A program made the position numbers and the translations under genes. A stretch of DNA of 64,000 nt, taken from positions 194,683-258,682 of the forward strand of contig CAYZMH010000001.1 of assembly GCA_964479445.1 (NCBI GenBank), given 5' to 3'. A model generated the notes under the pieces. It had not been told where the DNA came from. It saw nothing but the letters and a program-made list of their open reading frames with translations, and searched no databases. Positions 51,601 to 58,898 of this stretch are shown here, in pieces. Origin of the DNA: CAYZMH01 sp964479445. GTDB lineage: Bacteria; Bacteroidota; Bacteroidia; Bacteroidales; GCA-2748055. Positions within the stretch are counted from its first letter, which is position 1; each line of letters starts with the position of its first letter.

Positions 51601-51822
51601 GAATTCTTCCAGTTGGTTGTCGATCATGTCGCGTGTAACCTCACCGTTCCATACCCAGAATGGTACGGTTCGATGTGAAGCCGGGGGGTCCTCAAAATAT
51701 TTCCGAATCTTGTGAAATTCCCTGATCTCTTCGTCTACCTCCAGCCCTGGCTTACAGGAGAATGCACCTATTACCAGCAGGGCTAAGATGATCAGATGGA
51801 AGCGATACCTGGGTCTTGTCAT
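48688..51822 (-). CDS. Glycoside hydrolase lipoprotein, GH106-like (putative alpha-L-rhamnosidase)
   Basis: A 1044-residue lipoprotein (signal ending AFSC, Cys23). The acidic stretch LEVDEE just after the Cys resembles a Bacteroidota surface-export signal. The catalytic half has VPFWVWNGEVTRDMIDNQLEEF, RGFGGVFIHPRHGL and MYLWLYDEYSFPSGFAGG, a block I know from GH106 and closely related glycosyl hydrolases. ETYGASGWELSFEDMKRNGDWQYVLG follows. The C-terminal 250 residues contain two beta-sandwich, carbohydrate-binding-like stretches (PWLYQVSINGRILEQIPGVW and NWNGALAVVYVNGQKAGQI). It would release rhamnose or a similar terminal sugar at the cell surface. Exact specificity is unproven. It lies divergently upstream of a lipoprotein gene. 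Confidence 0.72.
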   Translation of the reverse strand: MTRPRYRFHLIILALLVIGAFSCKPGLEVDEEIREFHKIRKYFEDPPASHRTVPFWVWNGEVTRDMIDNQLEEFHDRGFGGVFIHPRHGLITGYLSGEWFDLVEYAMKRADRLGMYLWLYDEYSFPSGFAGGHVASEMPSSYNEGQMLKLHRQSILQPDTSREYLHIFKDNKEMSEITRNWEKWEGEQGSFLLFELLSYESSDWYAGYSYVDLIKPGVTEKFIEVTMNGYEQAINQEFGGIVPGVFTDEPHIATSGHQNAIRWTPDLYERFEERWGYALPPHLVSLLENRGDFRRVRHNYYQLLLELFIERWSKPWHTYTEERDLDWTGHYWEHTWPVPDHVPDNMAMYAWHQLPGIDMLFNNYELRPDQFGNIRAVRELNSIANQLGKTRRLSETYGASGWELSFEDMKRNGDWQYVLGVNFMNQHLSYQTLTGERKHDFPQSFSYHVPWWDEYNSLTDYYGRLSLALSSGEQHQRILVLEPTTTAWMHYAIDDDLSALNILKNNFNRLLLELEQQQVEYDLGSENVLRDHGRIENGKLVVGEQQYSYIVLPEGLENLNKATTVLLENYLRDGGRVVALCRPPRYINGNPTTKFRDWSVEFGDQWLSLSGCNDPRLLNYLQSDELIMVEQEGGTLFHQRRILNDGQLMFLVNNHPSESAHARINMQGRDIAELDLFTGEVYAYPCVVTSGIASFDVDLPPAGSKLLFIGEEEIRGKNRRPASWRGKEYNILLEDTEIKPVEENVLNLDYCFLTIGRRKYDQMYFYEAQTEIFKQHGFSGNPWASSSQFRQEIVERDTFPPGTGFTAEYPFYLDTDMKETPMKLVVEKPWLYQVSINGRILEQIPGVWWLDKNFGVFDLEGELRTGENMIRISVHPMSVHAELEPVYLKGSFDVVALDKGWLITKQMENSYGSWKEQGYPFYSSSFRYTAMVTPGRHEMAKVILRNWNGALAVVYVNGQKAGQIFAPPYELRIEEYLRRGENRLAVEVYGSLKNLLGPHHNVSHRGIVTPRSFHSAPETQPSGVAYDLEDYGLFEPFRVKVTRR

Positions 51823-52054
51823 ATCCTGGTTTATGGATTTGCTTAACGATTATTTTTTATGACCTGCCCGGACTCACTCGCGGGTCATCCTTTTGATACC
51901 CGGAGTTCAACCAGGTTATTTCTGCAATAATCGGGTACACCGGTAAGGTCTGTCAGCCTGATAAAAATACCATTTTTGCAGGATTTAAAAAAGTCACCAT
52001 TTCCCTTACGCAATGTTTTTCTTATCTTGTGGTCTTAACAGATATTCCTTCATT

Positions 52055-52741
52055 ATGAAAAAATCATTCATCTTAATTGCATCGCTGCTGCTTGGTGCAA
52101 CTCTTTTCCAGTCATGTATAGAGATCTCAGAAAAGGTTTCGGTACTCCGTGATGGATCCGGAACGTATACCCTGACCATTGATATGAGTGAAATGAAAGA
52201 GATGATCGATGCCATGGGGGGCATGGATGAAGATGCTGAGAGTCCGCTGTCGGAGATGGAAAAAAACTATACCCCCATCATGAAAGAATTAAAAACGGTG
52301 GAAGGGATATCCAATGTGAATGTAATCTCTGATGAATCCTCCTACATCATTACTACACGATTTGATTTTGCCAGCCAGGAAGCGTTGAATAATGGAATGG
52401 CCGTTGTGCTTGAAGATTCGATCGGTGAAAACCAGGGAAAAGAGTACTACATTCTCAGGAGACGGGCGTTTATCCGGACTCCCGAACACAATATTCTGAT
52501 ACAACTCAAGGAGGCCCTGAGCGGTGAGATGCAGAACCAGGAGATGGATATGGGGCAGCTCTTTTCTGACGTGACCTATGTCAATGAAATCGAATTTCCG
52601 GATCGCAGGGTTCGAAGGACCACCAGCGATGACGTTGTGATAAACGAGCAGAAAACCGCGGCTTCTATTGAAAAATATCTCTTCCGCGAAGAAGAGGATC
52701 TGGATCTGGAATACAAGATTAAACTGGGGCGTCGCTGGTAG
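52055..52741 (+). CDS. Putative lipoprotein, function unknown
   Basis: A 228-residue protein with a lipoprotein signal ending in LFQSC (Cys21). The mature part begins with IEISEKVSVLRDGSGTYTLTIDMSEMKEM, a beta-rich opening, followed by a helical, Met/Glu-rich middle (MGGMDEDAESPLSEMEK) and a conserved-looking end with YKIKLGRRW. I do not recognise the family. Repeated EM and DM dipeptides are noticeable. It probably faces the periplasm or outer membrane. The frame extends to 52013, but the signal peptide begins at 52055 and a TTATCTTG box lies upstream of it. It converges on the next gene. Confidence 0.65.
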   Translation: MKKSFILIASLLLGATLFQSCIEISEKVSVLRDGSGTYTLTIDMSEMKEMIDAMGGMDEDAESPLSEMEKNYTPIMKELKTVEGISNVNVISDESSYIITTRFDFASQEALNNGMAVVLEDSIGENQGKEYYILRRRAFIRTPEHNILIQLKEALSGEMQNQEMDMGQLFSDVTYVNEIEFPDRRVRRTTSDDVVINEQKTAASIEKYLFREEEDLDLEYKIKLGRRW

Positions 52742-52748
52742 AAATATC

Positions 52749-53462
52749 TTACCCGGGCACTGATTCCTGTTCAGCTTCCTCGCGGCCGATTGGCTCATTA
52801 ACTACCCTGCGTGCCCCCTTATAAAAAAAGATCGCGGCTACCGTCAGAAAGGTATGGCTTATGTCGAAATGGTTATACCAGGGACTGATTCCCCATTTGT
52901 TCATAAAGAACAGGGCGGCAATGGCTGAAAAACCAACCGCAAAAAGAAACATCAGGGAACCGCGGCGGCGCGTTTTCCGGTAGACATAAAAACTGAATCC
53001 GGCCACCACGATCAGCAATCCGTAGGTTGTATGCACCTCAACAAAGAAAAAGTTCAGCGTAATGAAGGTTATGGTCATAAAGGTTACCAGCTCAATTACA
53101 TTGAGCCAGGCAAAAAAACGTCCCACACGGGGTTTTACCAGGGGCCTGGCATACTCTATGGCTGCCCGTTCAACAAGTGCGATGGAAAACATGCTGGTAA
53201 GCCAGCCGGGGAGTTTCCAGTAAAAGGATAGGCTGTAAAGAAATGCATGACCCACGAGTCCCCCGATTGCCGTAGCAAAGCCCATGGAGAGAAAATAGTA
53301 CTTCAGGTAGAGCTGGACCTTATTTTCAACGGGAATGCGTCGAAGGCTGAAAAAGGCAAAAAAACAAACGGCAGAAACTGCCAGATCGGTAAGCGTGGTG
53401 ATGGGTTCATCCACACGTATACCGAATAACTGGACCGAAGGCTGAACATACTCCTCAAACAT
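52749..53462 (-). CDS. Seven-span membrane protein, family not recognised
   Basis: A 237-residue polytopic protein with about seven hydrophobic segments (about 25-42, 53-75, 85-97, 115-138, 145-158, 168-186 and 203-218). Polar residues sit at membrane-facing positions: EPITTLTD before the first span, GGLVGHAF in the second, and NHFDISHTF in the last. His/Asp patterns of this kind in a seven-span fold recall the CREST hydrolases (ceramidase-like), but the match is only suggestive. The C-terminus is acidic. It is a single gene on the minus strand, with 7 bases between its stop and that of the converging lipoprotein gene. Confidence 0.55.
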   Translation of the reverse strand: MFEEYVQPSVQLFGIRVDEPITTLTDLAVSAVCFFAFFSLRRIPVENKVQLYLKYYFLSMGFATAIGGLVGHAFLYSLSFYWKLPGWLTSMFSIALVERAAIEYARPLVKPRVGRFFAWLNVIELVTFMTITFITLNFFFVEVHTTYGLLIVVAGFSFYVYRKTRRRGSLMFLFAVGFSAIAALFFMNKWGISPWYNHFDISHTFLTVAAIFFYKGARRVVNEPIGREEAEQESVPG

Positions 53463-53616
53463 AAAAATAGTAACGTATGTGAGTGAAAACTGTTTACTTC
53501 CTTTTAGATTCTTCGAATATACTATCCATCATTGAAATTTTCACTCCTTAATGCAAATCAATTGCCCGGTTAATTGTAAAAAGACTTTTTACAGGATGAA
53601 AACACACTGTCTGCTT

Positions 53617-54138
53617 TTACCCTCCTCTGGTTACCGCAGCTTTACCTTTTCCCGAAAAGGAGAGTGAATCTAGGATTCGATCGAGCTGTTTACGGTGAAA
53701 ACGGAAACAGGACTCCGGGCACCGTATTGTTACCAGGCAGAGAGAGTCGGCATGCGGTATGGCAAAAAGCACCGCCCGGTATGGTTCCCTTTTACATGCA
53801 TACTGACCCAGCAAACCAACTGTGCCGGGAGTACCACTATTGAAAGAGAAAGGGTATTGCTGAATGGAGATCCCCTGCTCGGCTGCCTGTTCTTCCAGGT
53901 ATCTGCCAGGGGGTAGCATCGTGTTGATCAGCCAGATAGAAACCTCCAGGTTCCGGTTGGGATTGATGATGCATAAACACTTTTTTCCTTTGTTCTCTTC
54001 AATGATGTTCCAGTCACCCCTGGTATGAAAAGCAATCGTGGTACCTTGAAGCGCAAAGGTCCTGTTTCCCTGGGCCTGCATGTTTTGTGATAAAAGGAAC
54101 AGGGTGAAAAGGATCGTATGTATAAACCTGATTTTCAT
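53617..54138 (-). CDS. Secreted protein, function unknown
   Basis: A 173-residue protein with a clear signal peptide (residues 1-23, ending NMQAQG). The mature part has alternating beta-strand and turn sequence: LQGTTIAFHTRGDWNIIEE, IINPNRNLEVSIWLINT and YRAVLFAIPHADSLCLVTIRCPE. Cysteines at about 53, 55, 116, 134, 140 and 143 could pair. The order of strands and the final helix (HRKQLDRILDSLSF) recall small PsbP or Mog1-like periplasmic domains, but the match is weak and I do not assign it. It would reside in the periplasm. Confidence 0.5.
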   Translation of the reverse strand: MKIRFIHTILFTLFLLSQNMQAQGNRTFALQGTTIAFHTRGDWNIIEENKGKKCLCIINPNRNLEVSIWLINTMLPPGRYLEEQAAEQGISIQQYPFSFNSGTPGTVGLLGQYACKREPYRAVLFAIPHADSLCLVTIRCPESCFRFHRKQLDRILDSLSFSGKGKAAVTRGG

Positions 54139-54562
54139 AACTACCTCCCCCGGTCTTTCTACCGGACCAGACCGGCGATTGCATCTTTCCGGGTCGTTTC
54201 CGGGACAGTTCTGTTTTTACCTGAGCTGGTCCCCGGATATTTCACAGACAGTCCTGTAATTGCAAGTTAATGTACTGATCGTCAAAATTTAAATTGAAAA
54301 CTCAGTATTAAGCAAACGACACGAAATTGCCGTGAAGCATCCTCTTCATACAAATAAAAGCCATATAAAGTCAGATGGATGTTGTTTACAGACCGGAACG
54401 GGGTTTGAAAAAGTTCAAGCAATTTTGCAACTTTATAAAGGATTCTTTGTTTTTTATCAAAACGAACATTGATAAAAGAGAACAGATTGGGCACGAATAT
54501 CGCACAGGAGTTTTTATAACCATATGATTTCTGTAATTCCAGTTCATATATTCCAGGTACCA
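54139..54562. other. Intergenic stretch with a possible outer-membrane protein remnant
   Basis: No complete gene is seen. On the minus strand a frame from about 54535 to 54282 ends in RQFRVVCLILSFQFKF, an alternating pattern with terminal Phe like the last strand of an outer-membrane barrel (TonB-receptor type). Before it, TLYGFYLYEEDASRQ resembles the preceding strand and turn. It has no start signal or upstream barrel, so if real it is a decayed fragment. The plus strand near 54424-54462 has promoter-like TTTTGCAACTTTATAAAGG for the esterase that follows. Confidence 0.2.
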
Positions 54563-55633
54563 ATGAAGCGAATGTTGATTGTAGCGTTAGTTTTAACAGG
54601 GGTGATCGGATGTTCCCCTCTTGCAGGAGATACACCCCCGGTTGATGAACCAACCTGCAAAAGAGAGCACCTGGCTACCCCTGAACCCGGGACCTGCATG
54701 GATCCGATGGCTTACCGGATCTTGGTAAAGTTGAACGAGATAATGGAACAACCGGAAGAGGAAAGACCCAACGAGCGCCTGATTCGGTTATTTGAACCCA
54801 ATGTAAGGAAAACCATTGATACTACCGTTCACAAAAACGGACTTGACATCCCGATGCGCATCTATTATCCCGACAGGAAGAGCCTGCGGGAAAAGCGACC
54901 GGTTATTGTTTTTATCCATGGCGGGGGTTTTATATCAGGAAGCATTGATGATTATGACCTGGTTGTAAAAAAGATGGCTCGCAAGACAGATGCTATTATT
55001 GTATCGGTCGGGTACCGCCTGGCCCCTGATTACCCTTTTCCTGCAGGATTTAACGATGCCTATGCGGCATTTCTCTGGGTGTCGGAACATGCCCGGGAGA
55101 TTGGTGGGGATAAGCACAACATCTGTATCATGGGAGACAGTGCGGGGGGGAACCTGGCTGCTGCGGTTGCCATCAAGGCAGAACGAGAAGGAGGACCACC
55201 CCTTTCATGCCAGATTCTTTATTATCCTTCGGTTACTTTTGTTGATGAATCTTTTCCCTCCAGGGAGTATTTTGCACGCCAGGAGATGGAAGAGGGGGTC
55301 AGTTTCCTGCTAACAGAGAATCTTCTTTACAGGATACGCAATGCTTACATGGGGGATATGGAGGATGACACGCACCCCTATCTCAGTCCGCTTGAAGCTC
55401 CCCTGGACCATCCCCTCCCTCCTGCTCTCATCTTTACTGCGCAGTGTGATCCGTTGAGGGATGAAGGAAGAGAGTATGCCGACCGCCTCAGTGAGTCAGG
55501 CACTTCGACCCGCCATGTAGAATATGATGGAATGATCCACGGTTTTCTCTCCTTCTATATGATTTTGAAAGAAGGCCGTGAAGCCATGGATCTTACATCC
55601 GAGTTCATAGAGAGCTATACTCATTTTGATTGA
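54563..55633 (+). CDS. Alpha/beta-hydrolase esterase, HSL family, lipoprotein
   Basis: A 356-residue esterase with a lipoprotein signal ending VIGC (Cys17). The hydrolase domain starts after a 100-residue N-terminal part with two Cys pairs and MAYRILVKLNEIME. The oxyanion motif FIHGGGF, the nucleophile elbow GDSAGGN, the Asp in FTAQCDPLRDEG and the His in HGFLSFYMI form the HSL-type (hormone-sensitive-lipase) triad. It probably removes acyl groups such as acetyl or feruloyl from plant polysaccharide, or acts on short esters. The gene lies 85 bases before a GH78 rhamnosidase on the same strand, so the two may be cotranscribed. The frame is open from 54524, but the signal peptide sets the start at 54563. 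Confidence 0.85.
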   Translation: MKRMLIVALVLTGVIGCSPLAGDTPPVDEPTCKREHLATPEPGTCMDPMAYRILVKLNEIMEQPEEERPNERLIRLFEPNVRKTIDTTVHKNGLDIPMRIYYPDRKSLREKRPVIVFIHGGGFISGSIDDYDLVVKKMARKTDAIIVSVGYRLAPDYPFPAGFNDAYAAFLWVSEHAREIGGDKHNICIMGDSAGGNLAAAVAIKAEREGGPPLSCQILYYPSVTFVDESFPSREYFARQEMEEGVSFLLTENLLYRIRNAYMGDMEDDTHPYLSPLEAPLDHPLPPALIFTAQCDPLRDEGREYADRLSESGTSTRHVEYDGMIHGFLSFYMILKEGREAMDLTSEFIESYTHFD

Positions 55634-55718
55634 TAGATATTTCCGGGAATGCAGGTCAGGTACATGAGTTTCTGCCGCATTTTTACTATATTCCCTGTAC
55701 CTAATCAAATCTATCGAC

Positions 55719-58448
55719 ATGAAAAATCTCCTTCCTTTATTGATCACCCTGGTCGCCTTTTCCTGTGCAAGGGAACCGGTAAACCCACCCGTGAACCTGC
55801 GTGTGGAATACGGCGGAGATGCACTGGATGTTTCCACTCCTCGTTTTTCCTGGCATCTTTCCGATAGTTCCAGAGGGGCAGCCCAGTCGGCTTACCAGAT
55901 CCTCATAGCTTCTGAAGAACACCTGCTAAGTGAGAACCGGGCAGATATTTGGAATAGCGGAAAAGTATCTTCCTCCCAATCCGTTTTTGTGCCCTATGAC
56001 GGGGATCTGCTGGACGGACCGGCGACCTATTACTGGACAGTAAAGGTTTGGGACCAGGATAGCGTGGAGGGCGATTACAGCCTACCCTCCTCTTTTATAT
56101 TGGGTATGATGGAGCCGACAGACTGGCAAGGCAGCTGGATTGGAAGCGACGCCACCATAGCAAAAGCCGATTCCCTGCAGCCACGGTCGGTCTACCTCCG
56201 GGGTTCGTTCAGTGTAAAACGAAACATTCGTCGTGCTGTGCTCTATGTAACCGGACTCGGGAGTTACCAGTTTTATCTCAACGGGGAGAAGACGGGGGAT
56301 GACCTGCTGACACCCGGCTGGACCGATTATCCGCAACGAATTCAATACCAGGTGTATGATGTAACTGAACAGGTAAAAAAGGGAACCAATAATGCAGGCT
56401 TCCTGCTGGGGAATGGCTGGTGGTCATCCGGACTCGGCTGGCATGGGGGAACCTCTTACAGCGACGGACCGCTTTGTGCGCTTATGCAACTGGAGGTGGA
56501 GTATGGCAACGGGAAGAAGCAGGTGTTTACAAGCGATGACAGCTGGGAGTGGCACTTCTCTCCGATCACTGAAAACTCGTTATATCATGGAGAGACCTAC
56601 GATGCGCGACTGGAAATTGATGACTGGTGGAACAGGGAAAAGGCAGGGGGCACCTGGGAACCGGTTGATGTTTACAGCCACGACCCGGGAGTGATGCTTT
56701 CGGCGCAGTTCTCCCCCGCCATCGAGGTGACGCGTGAAATAGAACCGGTGAATATCAAGGAGGTAAACCCCGGTGTATATGTGATGGATATGGGGATGAA
56801 TATGACCGGGGGTGTGCGATTGAATGTAGAGGGATCTCCGGGAGATACGATCACCATGAAGTTTGCGGAGCTGTTGCATGAAGATGGCTCGGTGGCCCAG
56901 GAGAACCTGCGTTCGGCGCGTGCCACAGACCGCTACATTATCGGGAGTGAAGAGCCGGAGACCTGGGAACCGCACTTTACCTATCACGGGTTCCGGTACG
57001 TGGAGATCCACGGATTGCCTGATGCACCCGATTCCATTATGGTGACCGGGTTGAACTACCATAACGCCGCAGCGGAAACGGGCCGGTTTGCCTGTTCCAA
57101 TGAGCTGCTGAATACGATACAGCGCAATATCGGGAACGGACAGCGAAGCAATATGTTCTCTGTTCCCACCGATTGTCCCCAGCGGGATGAGCGGCTGGGA
57201 TGGATGGGAGATGCCCAGGTGTTTGCCGCCACATCGATGTACAATATGGAGATGTCGGGCTTCTATGCCAAATGGGTTCGTGATATTGCAGACGGACAGT
57301 CCCCCGAGGGGTGGGTCACCGACGTGAATCCACCTATCGTGGTCACTGATCCGGCCAAACCGGCCTGGGGGGATGCGTTTTTGATCGTCCCCCGGGAGCA
57401 GTACGGGTTTTACCGGGATCGACGGATCCTGGAGTCCTATTACGATGATTATAAGGGCTGGGTGGAATATATGGCCAGCAAGAGTGAGGATGGATTGTAT
57501 ATTTATAACCGGGATGGATGGGGCGGTTACGGCGACTGGATCGCGGTGGTTGAATCACCCAAAGCACCAATCTCGGCAGCATATTACTACTACAGCACCC
57601 GGCTGCTGGCGCAATTTGCGGAGATCCTTGGATATGAAGCTGAATTCAAACGTTACCAGGCACGCGCGGATAAGATCAGGGAGGCATTCAATGAGCGGTT
57701 TTTTGATGCTTCGGTGCCTACCTATACCGGCGATACACAGACCGCTTTGTTGTTGCCGCTAAGTTTCGGACTGGTTCCCCGGGAGTATGAGAAAGCAATC
57801 GCAGCACGACTCGCGGAGAAAGTAGAATCAGCGGGATATCATCCCTCCACGGGATTCCTGGGTACGAAATACCTGCTGCCCACACTCAGTGATTACGGGT
57901 ACCACGATATTGCATGGAAAACCGCTGTCAATAATGAGTATCCTTCGTGGGGTTATATGGTAGAAAATGGAGCTACTTCGATCTGGGAGCTTTGGAACAG
58001 CGATACCGAACCGCCCGACCGCATGAATTCCCGCAACCATTTTGCACTTGGGTCGGTGGGTGAATGGTATTACAGCCACCTTGCAGGTATCCGTCCCGAC
58101 CGGAATCATGCCGGTTACAAACACAGTTTCATTGCCCCCATGCCGGCCGGGGATCTTAACCATGCATCAGCGCGCACCTGGACACCCTATGGAACAATCT
58201 CCACCTCCTGGGTCAATGAAAATGGCCGGTTCAGCCTTGAAGTGACCATTCCCCCCAACACCACGTCCACCCTCTGCATCCCTGTCCTCAGTGAGGTGCG
58301 AAAGGAGGTGTATGAAGGAGGAACAGCGATCCTTAAAGATGGGGAATTATCGGGAGAAGTACCGGGTGTCGGCTTTGCAGGTGAGGAGGGAAACGGAATG
58401 ACCTTTACACTGGAACCGGGCACCTACACCTTTGATTACCTCTATTGA
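55719..58448 (+). CDS. Alpha-L-rhamnosidase, GH78
   Basis: A 909-residue lipoprotein (signal ending AFSC, Cys16). The N-terminal GH78 Ig-like domain begins with PVNLRVEYGGDALDVSTPRFSW. A beta-sandwich with RAVLYVTGLGSYQFYLNGEKTGDD and LTPGWTDYPQRIQYQVYDV and another with GFLLGNGWWSSGLG follow. The six-hairpin catalytic domain has the signature TDCPQRDERLGWMGDAQVF and ENGATSIWELWNS, where the general acid and base carboxylates lie. A C-terminal beta-domain completes it. It removes terminal alpha-L-rhamnose from oligosaccharides such as rhamnogalacturonan or plant glycosides. It lies downstream of the HSL-type esterase. Confidence 0.93.
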   Translation: MKNLLPLLITLVAFSCAREPVNPPVNLRVEYGGDALDVSTPRFSWHLSDSSRGAAQSAYQILIASEEHLLSENRADIWNSGKVSSSQSVFVPYDGDLLDGPATYYWTVKVWDQDSVEGDYSLPSSFILGMMEPTDWQGSWIGSDATIAKADSLQPRSVYLRGSFSVKRNIRRAVLYVTGLGSYQFYLNGEKTGDDLLTPGWTDYPQRIQYQVYDVTEQVKKGTNNAGFLLGNGWWSSGLGWHGGTSYSDGPLCALMQLEVEYGNGKKQVFTSDDSWEWHFSPITENSLYHGETYDARLEIDDWWNREKAGGTWEPVDVYSHDPGVMLSAQFSPAIEVTREIEPVNIKEVNPGVYVMDMGMNMTGGVRLNVEGSPGDTITMKFAELLHEDGSVAQENLRSARATDRYIIGSEEPETWEPHFTYHGFRYVEIHGLPDAPDSIMVTGLNYHNAAAETGRFACSNELLNTIQRNIGNGQRSNMFSVPTDCPQRDERLGWMGDAQVFAATSMYNMEMSGFYAKWVRDIADGQSPEGWVTDVNPPIVVTDPAKPAWGDAFLIVPREQYGFYRDRRILESYYDDYKGWVEYMASKSEDGLYIYNRDGWGGYGDWIAVVESPKAPISAAYYYYSTRLLAQFAEILGYEAEFKRYQARADKIREAFNERFFDASVPTYTGDTQTALLLPLSFGLVPREYEKAIAARLAEKVESAGYHPSTGFLGTKYLLPTLSDYGYHDIAWKTAVNNEYPSWGYMVENGATSIWELWNSDTEPPDRMNSRNHFALGSVGEWYYSHLAGIRPDRNHAGYKHSFIAPMPAGDLNHASARTWTPYGTISTSWVNENGRFSLEVTIPPNTTSTLCIPVLSEVRKEVYEGGTAILKDGELSGEVPGVGFAGEEGNGMTFTLEPGTYTFDYLY

Positions 58449-58898
58449 TACAATATTATTCGAGAAGGGTTGCATTAAAGCGGCCTTGTCATATCTTCTT
58501 GCATTTAGATTATGCCGGGAGAAAAACTGATATAGTATTTTAATTATAAAATTTTATATAATTATAATTTGTTATATATAATAATATGAATTTATATCAT
58601 TAATATATATAGAATGAATGAATTAAATTATAAAACAACAAGGCGTCTGAACCCGAAGAGGGGACGGCTTGTTTGCCTGTTTTATTTATGTTGCTTCTTA
58701 GAATCACTGTACTTCCCGCAATAAAACAGATGGTAATAAGAATGCCGGAATTACTTCCATACTGGCCGGTCATATCACTGATGCGTACGCCCTTTTTACC
58801 TGCCATCTCCCTGAATAACTGGTTATAACTATTTATTAACATTTCTTGGAATATCGGGACTTCTTTTCCTATCTTTAGGTAAGCTTTGGATTAAGACC
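58449..58898. other. Intergenic stretch, AT-rich, with promoter of the permease gene
   Basis: About 110 bases (58520-58630) are extremely AT-rich. A GC-richer part (58640-58800) has an 80-codon minus frame with RISDMTGQYGSNSGILITICF and a hydrophobic stretch, perhaps a gene remnant, but it lacks a clear start signal and homologues I can recall. A promoter for the following gene is visible: TTG at 58846-58848, a 21-base spacer and TATCTTTA at 58870-58877, with transcription probably starting near 58884. Confidence 0.35.
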
